Assembly: GCA_033852075.1 (NCBI GenBank)
Contig: JAWSVC010000022.1
Coordinates: 1 to 64,000, forward strand
Length of the DNA: 64,000 bases
Source of the DNA: QZLE01 sp033852075
GTDB lineage: Bacteria; Pseudomonadota; Gammaproteobacteria; QZLD01
Direction: 5' to 3'
The notes under the pieces are model-generated. The model searched no databases and was not told the origin of the DNA. It saw only the letters and a list, made by a program, of their open reading frames with translations. Positions within the stretch are counted from its first letter, which is position 1. The number at the start of each line of letters is the position of its first letter. The position numbers were made by a program, and so were the translations under genes. Below are positions 17,317 to 25,331 of this stretch, one piece after another.

Positions 17317-18813
17317 ATGAAAAAATTATTTGGGTTTATTTTTGGACTAATTGTGATCGCAGCAATAATGGCGGGCATTGGAGTTGGAGCCTTTTACTGG
17401 TCTGGTTCTATTGCCAAAGAAAGCTTTGAAAAGTCGATCATGCAAACTGCTGGTGAACAAGCCGTAACATACAATTTAAAAAGCTATGAAAAAGGGCTAT
17501 TTATCTCTACAGCTATTGCCGACTTCACTATAAATCCAGAAAAAATCAACTCTGGCGTTAACACAAAGGTTATCCCAACCGATAAGCCAATCACTATTCA
17601 GCTTGAACATAAAATTTACCACGGTCCTTTTGCTTTTAAAGCTCCTGATTTTGACCCTGCACAACCAGTTGCAGCCTATATTGACACTAAGATCAACACC
17701 AATTCAAATAAAGACCTAAAACAGATAGTTGCTGACGTATGGAAAGAAAATCCTTTTAAAATCAAATCAAAGGTATCATTTTCTGGTCTAGTAGAAACTA
17801 CTGTAGAAGTTACCCCTATAGATTTTACCTCTCCTAGTGGCATGAAAATCAAATGGAGTGGAGCTAAATCAGTTATATCCCACGATACTTCAACAAACTC
17901 ATTTATTTCAGCCATTGATGCTGGTGGCATTAGTGTTGAAGAAGACGACAATTTCGTACTAATAAATGGTATTAAAGGATCTGCTTCCGGATCATTTGAA
18001 ACTGGTAATTTTATGAATTCCAAAGCTGATTACACAATAGAAAGTATTCTGTTAGAAGCTAACACTACTGACGCTAGTAAAATGATCAAAGGCAATATGA
18101 ATAAACTTGCAGTTAAAGCAGGAAATGATCTTAAAGGAAATTCACTATCAAGTTATATCAGTATCTCGGCTAAAGACGCTGAACTAAATGGCGAAAAATA
18201 CGGGCCTGCTGAGTTTAAACTAGACGTTCGTAAGATCGATGCCGAAGCAATTAGGTCACTTCAAAAAGATTTAGAAATGGCTAAAGCTGACGTTGCAAAA
18301 CAAGGCCTCCCCCCAGAAGCAGCAATGTTTGTTGCTCAACAAAAACTAATGGAAGCCCTACCAAAGCTACTTAAACAAGGACCTGAAATTGAGATCAGCA
18401 AACTAAATTTTACTACACCTCAAGGTAATATTGATGGTTATGCTAAAATCTCTATTGATCTTGGCGGAAATCCTATTCCTGCAAACCCAATGCAAATGAT
18501 TCCAATGATTGCTATTAACACCAAAATATCTGTACCTACGAACTTGGTTGAAATGGTATTAGTTTCTGAAGCTAAAAAAGACATCGTTAAAGATCTAAGC
18601 ATGTCTGGAGAAAACGCTACCCCGGAACAATTACAGGAAATGGCAAAAAACAAAGTTAAAGCTCAACTTGAAGCACTAACCGCTCAAAATGCTATTACCA
18701 TCAACGGCTCTAATATAGAAGGAGCATATAGACTAAACAAAGGCATGTTAAATCTTAATGGAATGGAGATTCCAATTGAGCAACTTATTGGTACTTTAAT
18801 GCAAGGAAAATAA
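17317..18813 (+). CDS. YdgA/DUF945-family protein
   Basis: 498 aa from ATG 17317, chosen over an upstream in-frame start because GGAG lies 7 bases before it and the protein then begins MKKLFGFIFG, a normal signal or anchor segment (helix about residues 4-26). The rest is a long beta-rich periplasmic region with repeated aspartate/isoleucine stretches, as in YdgA-like proteins of gammaproteobacteria. The family's function is not established; an envelope role is likely. It is a single-gene unit between the FKBP hairpin and its own strong terminator. Confidence 0.78.
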   Translation: MKKLFGFIFGLIVIAAIMAGIGVGAFYWSGSIAKESFEKSIMQTAGEQAVTYNLKSYEKGLFISTAIADFTINPEKINSGVNTKVIPTDKPITIQLEHKIYHGPFAFKAPDFDPAQPVAAYIDTKINTNSNKDLKQIVADVWKENPFKIKSKVSFSGLVETTVEVTPIDFTSPSGMKIKWSGAKSVISHDTSTNSFISAIDAGGISVEEDDNFVLINGIKGSASGSFETGNFMNSKADYTIESILLEANTTDASKMIKGNMNKLAVKAGNDLKGNSLSSYISISAKDAELNGEKYGPAEFKLDVRKIDAEAIRSLQKDLEMAKADVAKQGLPPEAAMFVAQQKLMEALPKLLKQGPEIEISKLNFTTPQGNIDGYAKISIDLGGNPIPANPMQMIPMIAINTKISVPTNLVEMVLVSEAKKDIVKDLSMSGENATPEQLQEMAKNKVKAQLEALTAQNAITINGSNIEGAYRLNKGMLNLNGMEIPIEQLIGTLMQGK

Positions 18814-18847
18814 CAATAATATTATTTTAGATTTATATATTTTCATG

Positions 18848-18881
18848 ATAGGGGTAATTTTTATATTACCCCTATTTTTTT
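18848..18881 (+). terminator. Rho-independent terminator after the YdgA-like gene
   Basis: ATAGGGGTAAT (18848-18858) pairs with ATTACCCCTAT (18865-18875), an 11-bp perfect stem followed by a T-run. Confidence 0.92.
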
Positions 18882-18984
18882 ATAAGGCCATTTATTTTCA
18901 AATGCTTAGTGATCCCTTTTACCACAACACCTTCCGCCATATAATTCTTCCCTAACTTTTTTTATTTTTTTGCCAATATGACTA

Positions 18985-19012
18985 TTGCATTACAAAAAAA
19001 ATTCTGTAGAAT
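18985..19012 (+). promoter_or_regulatory. Sigma-70 promoter of tRNA-Lys
   Basis: TTGCAT (18985-18990), a 16-base spacer and TAGAAT (19007-19012), followed by a GC-rich discriminator GCAGCGC, typical of stable-RNA promoters. The tRNA starts 24 bases after the -10. Confidence 0.75.
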
Positions 19013-19035
19013 GCAGCGCTCATTCGCAATGAAAC

Positions 19036-19111
19036 GGGTTGCTAGCTCAGTCGGTAGAGCAACGGACTTTTAATCCGCAGGTCATAGGTTCGATTCCTAT
19101 GCAACCCACCA
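19036..19111 (+). tRNA. tRNA-Lys (anticodon TTT)
   Basis: A 76-base cloverleaf with acceptor stem GGGTTGC/GCAACCC, D arm GCTC...GAGC, anticodon loop CTTTTAA (anticodon at 19069-19071), T arm with GGTTCGATTCC, and an encoded CCA (19109-19111). Confidence 0.97.
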
Positions 19112-19120
19112 TATTCCTAA

Positions 19121-19154
19121 AAAAGGCCAATCTCAAAGAGGTTGGCCTTTTTTC
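19121..19154 (+). terminator. Rho-independent terminator after tRNA-Lys
   Basis: AAAAGGCCAA and TTGGCCTTTTTT form the stem, with an 11-base loop and T-run, 10 bases after the tRNA 3' end. It separates the tRNA from queF. Confidence 0.9.
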
Positions 19155-19199
19155 TAATTGCCATTTTTATACAGGTATTACAGACAAAGGATCAACATC

Positions 19200-19586
19200 A
19201 TGGGATCACAGCCAAGCAAAGAACTTGAAGTATTCGAAAACCCTCAACAACAAAACGATTACGTTATTAAAATCGAGGTGCCAGAGTTTACCTGCCTATG
19301 CCCTAAAACAGGCCAACCAGATTTCGCTACCATCCTAATCGAGTACATTGCAGATAAAAAATGCGTTGAGCTAAAGTCACTAAAACTTTATATGTGGAGT
19401 TTCCGCGAAGCTGGAGCATTCCACGAAGCAGTAACCAACGAAATCCTACAAGACCTTGTTAAAGCCACAGAACCTCGCTACATGCGTGTTACAGCAGAGT
19501 TCAATGTTCGCGGTGGAATCTATACAACTGTTACCGTTGAACACCGAGCTAAAGGTTGGGAACCTAGACAACCGGTATACTTATAG
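19200..19586 (+). CDS. queF: NADPH-dependent 7-cyano-7-deazaguanine reductase
   Basis: 128 aa from ATG 19200, with AAAGG 9 bases upstream; the size fits the short, unimodular (YkvM-type) QueF. The catalytic Cys lies in LCPKTGQPDFATI, and the QueF motif appears as ELKSLKLYMWSFR. It reduces preQ0 to preQ1, the base inserted into tRNA by Tgt. The window also holds gluQ, queA and tgt, later steps of the same pathway. It is followed 14 bases later by cysZ. Confidence 0.95.
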   Translation: MGSQPSKELEVFENPQQQNDYVIKIEVPEFTCLCPKTGQPDFATILIEYIADKKCVELKSLKLYMWSFREAGAFHEAVTNEILQDLVKATEPRYMRVTAEFNVRGGIYTTVTVEHRAKGWEPRQPVYL

Positions 19587-19600
19587 TGTAAAACTACTGC

Positions 19601-20470
19601 ATGATTAACGATTTTATCAGCGGTATCGCATATTTCTTTAAGGGACTTGGACTACTAACTAAACCAGGTTTAAAACGGTTCGTCCTTGTCCCTGCTATTA
19701 TTAGTTTTGTAATTTTATCTATTGTAATCACGTTTGCACTATATCAGTTTAGTGACCTACTAAATTGGCTATTACCAAACGAGGCTGCATTAAATGACTG
19801 GCCAGAATGGATAGCCTGGCTAGCAGGATTAGCATTAAGCGCAATTAAATTCCTTCTATACATACTGTTTGCAGCACTATCACTTATTGCAACCTCATTC
19901 TCTTATACCATTTTGGCTAATTTAATAGCTTCTCCATTTAATGAGCGCCTATCCGAAAAAACCGAAGAGGTTTATTACAGCGAAAAACCGGTAATAGATG
20001 AGGAAAGCTCGCTATTTAAGGACATTCCTTCTGCAATATTTCACGAATTAAGAAAGATTTTCTATTTTTTACTGCTACTAATTCCATTAGTAATTCTGTC
20101 GATAATACCGGTAATAAACATTGTAGCTGCACCGCTTTGGTTTATCTTTGGAGCATGGGTATTAGCAGTTGAATACTGTGATTTTCCAGCAGGGAATCAC
20201 AAAAATTCTTTTAAAGAGCTTAAAAACAAACTTGCAGAAAAAAAAGCTTTATCTCTTGGTTTTGGCTCTGCCGCGTCAATTCTTACCATGATACCTATAT
20301 TAAACTTTTTCGTTATGCCTGCAGCAGTCATTGGAGCAACCCTGCTCTGGAAAGAGAATCACCACACTATTAAAAATATTGAGACTGACACACAAGAACA
20401 AATTCCTGCAGTTGAAGACAAAACTGCTGAAGATGTTGATGGTGTTGTAGTTAGGACCAGGGATACATAA
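19601..20470 (+). CDS. cysZ: CysZ-like sulfate permease (EI24 family)
   Basis: 289 aa, slightly longer than E. coli CysZ. The N terminus FISGIAYFFKGLGLLTKPGLKRF is cut short here as FFKGLGLLTKPGLKRFVLVP, the family hallmark, followed by several membrane helices and the NLIASPFNERLSE motif. CysZ mediates sulfate uptake in E. coli; no other cys gene lies nearby. The acidic C-terminal extension of about 30 residues is unusual. It follows queF closely but the functions are unrelated. Confidence 0.85.
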   Translation: MINDFISGIAYFFKGLGLLTKPGLKRFVLVPAIISFVILSIVITFALYQFSDLLNWLLPNEAALNDWPEWIAWLAGLALSAIKFLLYILFAALSLIATSFSYTILANLIASPFNERLSEKTEEVYYSEKPVIDEESSLFKDIPSAIFHELRKIFYFLLLLIPLVILSIIPVINIVAAPLWFIFGAWVLAVEYCDFPAGNHKNSFKELKNKLAEKKALSLGFGSAASILTMIPILNFFVMPAAVIGATLLWKENHHTIKNIETDTQEQIPAVEDKTAEDVDGVVVRTRDT

Positions 20471-20824
20471 CAAATAAAACTATATACCGGCTTACGCCCA
20501 CTACTGTCCGGGGAAANNGCCGAAGTCTCATTGATTTTATTGAATTTTTCTTGGCCCTTCGGCTACGCTCAGGGAACTTGAAAAATTTAAGTCTAAAATC
20601 ACCTGTTTCATTCAGAAACCTTGCTACGCATGGCTTTCCAAAGACAGGTAATATTTTCCCCGGACAGCAGTGGGCTTACGCTGGTATGACAATTTGTTTG
20701 GGGACATATAAATTATATAACACAGCATTAAAGCAAATAGGCACAAATTTAGTAGTTGAGAACCACTTCATAGCAATTTTCTTTCCAATAATGCATCTTA
20801 AAAAAATAATAACGATAAACGGGT
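20471..20824. other. Intergenic region occupied mainly by the inverted-repeat element
   Basis: The 354 bases between cysZ and the PilZ gene are mostly the element at 20484-20687. The remaining 137 bases upstream of the PilZ gene are AT-rich and presumably hold its promoter; no coding frame stands out. Confidence 0.6.
20484..20687. mobile_element. MITE-like inverted-repeat element with two unresolved bases
   Basis: The left arm (20484-20516, from ATACCGGC to CCGGGGAAA) is the reverse complement of the right arm (20655-20687) with 4 mismatches in 33 bases. Two N lie at 20517-20518, right at the arm tip, as expected where an assembly met a repeat. An internal CCCTTCGGCTACGCTCAGGG hairpin (from about 20553) recalls widespread bacterial interspersed repeats. 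There is no coding capacity. Related single arms occur at 7822-7844 and 29838-29896. Confidence 0.7.
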
Positions 20825-21202
20825 ATGGTGATTATGTTCGGGGACAGAAGAAAACATCAAAGAATCCGGTATGATGGACAAATTAAAATCTTCAAACAAT
20901 GTGGAGAATCAGAAACCACAATGTGCGAAAACCTCTCTTCGGGAGGTTTAGCGTTCAAAAGTGAATTGCCATTTTACTGCAAAGAGCAGATAGCAATTGC
21001 CATTACAATAACAAATCCAAAAACCAAACAAGACGAAACTATTGATATGATCTGTACTGTTACTCATATAGTAGAGCTATCATATCCTCAAGGGCATGTT
21101 AGGGTTGGAATTGAATTTTATAAACCTGAAAAGAAAAAGATTAAATTGATAACAAAGTTTATCGATTATCTCTTTGACCTTGGATATCAAAAGGCTAGTT
21201 AA
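20825..21202 (+). CDS. PilZ-domain protein
   Basis: 125 aa, essentially one PilZ domain. The cyclic-di-GMP motif RxxxR appears as RKHQR near residue 9 and the second motif N-x-S-x-x-G as NLSSGG near residue 38, so binding is expected. It has no other domain. An alternative ATG at 20834 (MFGDRRKHQR) is equally plausible. It converges on the aminotransferase gene, overlapping it by 4 bases. The target process is unknown; the second PilZ protein (35943-36344) is not adjacent. Confidence 0.88.
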   Translation: MVIMFGDRRKHQRIRYDGQIKIFKQCGESETTMCENLSSGGLAFKSELPFYCKEQIAIAITITNPKTKQDETIDMICTVTHIVELSYPQGHVRVGIEFYKPEKKKIKLITKFIDYLFDLGYQKAS

Positions 21203-22377
21203 GATAGATATAACTTAAGCCGCTCTACTCCAAGTTTTAACCTTTCCATATTGCTAACATAAGCAAAGCGTACGTATTTATTTGAATTATGTATGCCAAA
21301 ATCAATCCCTGGTGTAATTGCTACACCTGCTTTCTCCAGCAAATCAAAACAGAATTTATAACTATCATTAGTAAATTTTGAACAATCTGCATAAAGATAA
21401 AATGCGCCTTGGGGTTCAACTCCAATATCAAAACCAATTTTTTGTAACTCTGGCAACAGATAGTCTCTTCTTTTTTGCAATATCTGTTTGCGTTGTTCTA
21501 ATATCTGCACAGATTTGGGATTAAATGCCTCAATTGCGGCATATTGCGCCACTGTCGGAGCCGATAAAAATACATTTTGCGACAACCGATCTACGGCATC
21601 TATATACTTTTCAGGAATAACCATCCAACCTAAACGCCAACCAGTCATTCCAAAATATTTTGAAAAACTATTTATAACGAACAGATCATCGGATACTGTT
21701 ACTGCTGATGGTATTTTTGATTCATAAATCAGTCCGTGATAAATCTCATCAACAATCAATTCCGAATCATTTGCAGTACACACATCTTTAATTTTAGCTA
21801 TCTCATCGATTGAAACTGTCGTTCCGGTAGGATTTGATGGAGTACTAACGATTACCGCCTTTGTTTTATCTTTGTGATACCTATAAACCAATTCAGCATT
21901 TAACTGAAAACCGGTAGAGGCATCAACCGGTACCATTGTCGCTTCACCATCAAACATCCTTACAAAATGGCGGTTACATGGATATCCCGGATCAGACAGA
22001 ATCACCTTATCACCATAGTTAAGCAATACCCCCATTACCAACATTAGTGCACCAGAAGCACCGCTAGTGATAATAATCCTTTCAACAGGAACATCAGCAC
22101 CAAAATTTTCTTTATAATATGTAGATATTTTTTCGCGTAATTCAATAATACCTAAAGACGGTGTGTACTTAGTAAGTCCATCTTGCATAGCTTTAATTCC
22201 AGCTTGAATAATTGGTTCTGCCGTCCCAAAGTCTGGCTCACCAACCTCCATCCGAACAATATCTCCCCCACACTTTTCAAGCTCCTTTACCCGGTTAATA
22301 ACATCCATAACATAAAAGGGAGCTATGTCGTGCATCTTACGCGAAATGTTATCTGTATTTACCATCAATCTATCCAT
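21199..22377 (-). CDS. PLP-dependent class I/II aminotransferase
   Basis: 392 aa fold-type I aminotransferase. The PLP lysine lies in SFSKYFGMTGWRLGW (about residue 236), with VSTPSNPTGT and DEIYHGLIY and the C-terminal Arg in KYVRFAYV. It resembles the aspartate/alanine aminotransferase group, but the substrate cannot be read from sequence. The start is ATG 22377; an ATG four codons later is possible. It is divergent from gluQ over 58 bases. Confidence 0.9.
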   Translation of the reverse strand: MDRLMVNTDNISRKMHDIAPFYVMDVINRVKELEKCGGDIVRMEVGEPDFGTAEPIIQAGIKAMQDGLTKYTPSLGIIELREKISTYYKENFGADVPVERIIITSGASGALMLVMGVLLNYGDKVILSDPGYPCNRHFVRMFDGEATMVPVDASTGFQLNAELVYRYHKDKTKAVIVSTPSNPTGTTVSIDEIAKIKDVCTANDSELIVDEIYHGLIYESKIPSAVTVSDDLFVINSFSKYFGMTGWRLGWMVIPEKYIDAVDRLSQNVFLSAPTVAQYAAIEAFNPKSVQILEQRKQILQKRRDYLLPELQKIGFDIGVEPQGAFYLYADCSKFTNDSYKFCFDLLEKAGVAITPGIDFGIHNSNKYVRFAYVSNMERLKLGVERLKLYLS

Positions 22378-22435
22378 TTATTTTAAATTGTACGTATAAT
22401 CGTAGTTTCAAAACAAATACAATTCAAAATTGTTT

Positions 22436-23350
22436 ATGTCAGAAATAAAAATTAAAAGTGATTATATAGGTAGATTTGCTCCTTCACCAACCGGCCCTTT
22501 ACATTTTGGCTCATTGGTTGCTGCCGTCGGTAGTTATCTTGAAGCTAAAACCAAAAATGGCAAGTGGTTGCTGCGCATTGAGGATATAGACCCTCCCCGA
22601 GAAATCAAAGGCGCAACCCAAAGCATTATAAGCACTCTTGAGCAGTTTGGTTTTGAATGGGATGAACACATCACCTATCAAAGCAGGCGCTATGAGATCT
22701 ATCAAGAATATATCGACAAACTAATGCATCGCTCACTAGCCTATTCCTGTGGCTGCAGCCGCAAAGAGATAGCTGAGGTTGCAACCAGATCAGGCAATGG
22801 TCTAATTTATCCCGGAACTTGCCGCAATGGACTTGGCGATAAAGAACCAAGATCAGTGCGTCTACTAACCGAGAACATCGACATCCACTTCCATGATCTA
22901 GTACAGGGAGATATCACACAAAACCTGGAAACAGAATCTGGCGATTATGTAATAAAGCGTGCCGATGGACTTTATGCATATAACCTTGCTGTAGTTATCG
23001 ACGATCAATTAAGCGGTATTACAGATATTGTACGCGGCTATGACCTATTACCATGCACTTGCCAACACATATATTTACAACGTGTTCTTCATTTTGATAC
23101 GCCAAGATATGCACATCTACCTATTGCTATAAATGAATCAGGGCAAAAACTCAGCAAGCAAAACCTAGCTAAAGAGATCGACACACATAAAAAAGTACAG
23201 GCACTTTTTAATGCATTAACTTTTTTGAAACAAAATCCAGAAACTCACCTTCTTGATTGTGATTTAGATTCTATTTGGAAGTGGGCAGTTGATAACTGGG
23301 ATATTAATAAAATTAAAGGGCTAAAAGAAAAGGCGGCTATCGAACCCTAA
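22436..23350 (+). CDS. gluQ: Glutamyl-queuosine tRNA(Asp) synthetase
   Basis: 304 aa, a truncated GluRS-like protein without the anticodon-binding domain. The class I motif GRFAPSPTGPLHFGSL is at the N terminus, a zinc site CGC...Y...C lies near residues 105-125, and the KLSKQN motif is present in the C-terminal half. It attaches glutamate to queuosine at position 34 of tRNA-Asp. I use ATG 22436 (MSEIK) and not the TTG two codons upstream. It ends convergent with a lipoprotein gene, overlapping by 14 bases. Confidence 0.95.
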   Translation: MSEIKIKSDYIGRFAPSPTGPLHFGSLVAAVGSYLEAKTKNGKWLLRIEDIDPPREIKGATQSIISTLEQFGFEWDEHITYQSRRYEIYQEYIDKLMHRSLAYSCGCSRKEIAEVATRSGNGLIYPGTCRNGLGDKEPRSVRLLTENIDIHFHDLVQGDITQNLETESGDYVIKRADGLYAYNLAVVIDDQLSGITDIVRGYDLLPCTCQHIYLQRVLHFDTPRYAHLPIAINESGQKLSKQNLAKEIDTHKKVQALFNALTFLKQNPETHLLDCDLDSIWKWAVDNWDINKIKGLKEKAAIEP

Positions 23351-23663
23351 CTCTCCTCCGCCTCTTCATAATTAATTTCCCATTCTGAAACCTGCACCAT
23401 GTTTCGCCCACCTTCCTTAGCTCTGTATAGCGCCCCATCAGCCCTTTCAAAAACTCTGGCTTCTTATCAAACAATTGAATAATTATTGTTTTCTCATGCC
23501 AACCACTTATTCGTTCAACAAGATAATAAGCAGTGCCATTAAAATCTTTCTGATCAATTATCTTTATTTGATCCAAAGTTAGCGGGCACTCTGTAGTTTG
23601 GCTATCACATGAAGCCAAAAAACATAACAGCAATACTGAAAATAAAACTCTTAAAGCAATCAC
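23337..23663 (-). CDS. Small lipoprotein of unknown function
   Basis: 108 aa from GTG 23663. The lipoprotein signal ends at the lipobox LASC (about residue 19), followed by a short periplasmic domain with a Cys/Trp-containing C-terminal part and an Arg/Lys-rich tail. The start overlaps the stop of the upstream truncated frame as GTGA and has GGAG 9 bases upstream, so the two were translationally coupled. An ATG nine codons upstream is less convincing because it puts charged residues before the signal. I do not recognise the family. Confidence 0.7.
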   Translation of the reverse strand: MIALRVLFSVLLLCFLASCDSQTTECPLTLDQIKIIDQKDFNGTAYYLVERISGWHEKTIIIQLFDKKPEFLKGLMGRYTELRKVGETWCRFQNGKLIMKRRRRVRVR

Positions 23664-23881
23664 TTTTTTAAACTCCAAGTTTCGCGCCATTCAGCCCTAT
23701 AAGTAAAAGCCTTTGCTGTTCCTATTCTAGTCATATATTCTGACAAGCCATCATAAATAACTAGCTTACGTTCTCCCAATGGTATCTCAGTGTAATAGTC
23801 ATGCTTCTCAAATGGTTCAAAATCATAAAGGCTATCAACACTCCATACTGTCTGCACTTTACCCTGCCCTTTATAAGAACT
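23660..23881 (-). pseudogene. C-terminal remnant of an unknown gene, cut by the defence island
   Basis: An open frame of 73 codons follows an in-frame TGA with no convincing start codon of its own; the first possible one is GTG at 23857. It encodes an acidic, aromatic-rich segment (SLYDFEPFEKHDYYTEIPLG) and ends coupled to the lipoprotein gene. It reads as the tail of a gene whose 5' part was lost when the restriction locus arrived. The same frame runs upstream into the hsdR remnant, so the junction lies at about 23885-23915. Confidence 0.55.
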
Positions 23882-23986
23882 TCACTGGGATCTCTTGTAA
23901 TAGTCTGTCCATGAATGTTCATATCCCTCTACCTGCAAGAGCTCTATTATTGCCTTCTCTAAACGATCTTCGGTGAACTTATTCAT
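23882..23986 (-). pseudogene. Remnant of hsdR (type I restriction subunit), first 24 codons
   Basis: ATG at 23986 starts MNKFTEDRLEKAIIELLQVE and continues GYEH, which I recognise as the N terminus of type I restriction HsdR proteins. After residue 24 the resemblance stops and a TGA follows at codon 35. The ATG overlaps the stop of the AlbA_2 gene by 8 bases (ATGAATAA), so the intact gene was once the last member of this operon. Nothing else of hsdR remains in the window. Confidence 0.7.
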
Positions 23987-25331
23987 CAATAACCTCCCAA
24001 TGCCCCTCTTTTCTTCCGCCAGCTCTATGTAATAGACCAACCGTCTGGAGTTTTTGGATATTGCGCTGAATGGATCGCTCTGTAATACCTATTTTCTCAG
24101 ACATTTCCGGGATGGTGATTGATGGCATTTCCCTACAAATATCCAGAATCATTTTGGCCGTATTCCCGACGCTTTCCCGACGCTTTCCCGACGCTTTCCC
24201 GTCATCCTTAAGTGCCTTAACTTGTCCTGCAGGCTCATATCCCTCTTCATATGCAAAGCAGATTTCCATAAAATTCTCGCTTAAATGGAAAACATCTTTT
24301 GAGTATGCTCTAAGGATTTTACCCATACCGGAACCCAGCTGTTCTACAAAATCAAGGTCTCGATATACCCGCATCAGTTCACGATTGCGGATCATAGAAC
24401 GTCCGTCAAAAAAGTCTTCTTGAGATAATCCCTGAACCAATCCACCATAAGAGACAATGGCAAAACGATCGGCGTAAATCTCCACCACAGGAATCATTTC
24501 ACGAGTGTAGTCATTATGAACGATTGCATTGATAAACGCTTCACGAAGCGCCGATTTATCAATCATATTTTTTTCAAGCCTTCTGGGTGCACCGGTAACT
24601 TTAGCAAAAGTCCTGTTTTCTATTTCCAGCTTATCAAGGACACGTTCTGTTGCCTTGATAAGTGAACAGTAGCCATACTCCTCATTTTCAACCAGATCAG
24701 CCTTGTCTGTGCCAGCAAACTTGGCAACTTTAATTGAAGCACCGTTTTCATCTGCCAGTAGGTAGGCAACATAGTTCAATTCACCGTTAGGGGTGTAAAG
24801 GTCGAGGTTTTCCAGAAAGGCATCATTGACCGTAAATCCTTTCTCATCGTAGTAGATTTTGAGCTGATGAAAGCTCAGCTTTTTGCGTGGTGACGGAATA
24901 TTGCGCAGCGAATCACGAGTTCGGGTGGCATAAAGCCGATCAATCATCTCGGTAGTCAGCTGCTGCATTCTAGTTCCGACGCGGATATGCGCCCCTGCTG
25001 GAGACATTCCATATTTCTTCAGGTAATAGGGTTTTTCCAGTCCACGAGTAACAATCACCTTGATAACTGGTTTGCCTTCCATTTCTTGCGTTACTACATC
25101 AAAAAAACCAAGAGTAGTAGGTTGGATGTTATTTTTAATCCGGTCGATAATAGCTAGTTGCAACTTGTCGGGATTTTCCACACCGATGATCGTACCGTCA
25201 TCTTCTACACCTATATAGATGTCTCCACCCTTGGGGGAGTTGAGAAATGCAACGACTTCCTTTTCAATCATGTCGGTGAGCTCACGCTTGAATTCGGTGC
25301 ACTCGTCTTCGTAGGGGTGGAAAGCGGTCAT
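23979..25331 (-). CDS. AlbA_2 (Schlafen-like) ATP-binding transcriptional regulator
   Basis: 450 aa. An N-terminal AlbA_2/Schlafen-type domain (about residues 1-120, with TEFKREL and FLNSPKGGDIYIGV) is followed by a GHKL-like ATPase part (about 200-370, with LREAFINAIVHNDY as N-box) and a C-terminal winged helix-turn-helix (about 395-450). Such proteins commonly sit between hsdS and hsdR in type I loci. The ATG overlaps the HerA stop as ATGA. Between ATPase and winged helix, the coding DNA contains an 11-bp tandem repeat (24163-24201) read in all three frames. It may regulate the operon or act with SIR2-HerA. Confidence 0.85.
   Translation of the reverse strand: MTAFHPYEDECTEFKRELTDMIEKEVVAFLNSPKGGDIYIGVEDDGTIIGVENPDKLQLAIIDRIKNNIQPTTLGFFDVVTQEMEGKPVIKVIVTRGLEKPYYLKKYGMSPAGAHIRVGTRMQQLTTEMIDRLYATRTRDSLRNIPSPRKKLSFHQLKIYYDEKGFTVNDAFLENLDLYTPNGELNYVAYLLADENGASIKVAKFAGTDKADLVENEEYGYCSLIKATERVLDKLEIENRTFAKVTGAPRRLEKNMIDKSALREAFINAIVHNDYTREMIPVVEIYADRFAIVSYGGLVQGLSQEDFFDGRSMIRNRELMRVYRDLDFVEQLGSGMGKILRAYSKDVFHLSENFMEICFAYEEGYEPAGQVKALKDDGKASGKRRESVGNTAKMILDICREMPSITIPEMSEKIGITERSIQRNIQKLQTVGLLHRAGGRKEGHWEVIDE
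24163..24201 (-). repeat. 11-bp tandem repeat in the AlbA_2 regulator gene
   Basis: TTCCCGACGCT occurs three times in a row on the plus strand (starts 24163, 24174, 24185), then a 6-base partial copy. Because 11 is not a multiple of 3, each copy is read in a different frame and one gained or lost copy would shift the frame before the C-terminal winged helix. Confidence 0.95.

Noticed and set aside
19111..19200. preQ1 riboswitch before queF
   Set aside because: The gap holds only the tRNA-Lys terminator and a short leader; no preQ1 aptamer pattern is visible.
24163..24201. CRISPR array
   Set aside because: The 11-bp repeats are contiguous without spacers and lie inside a coding frame.
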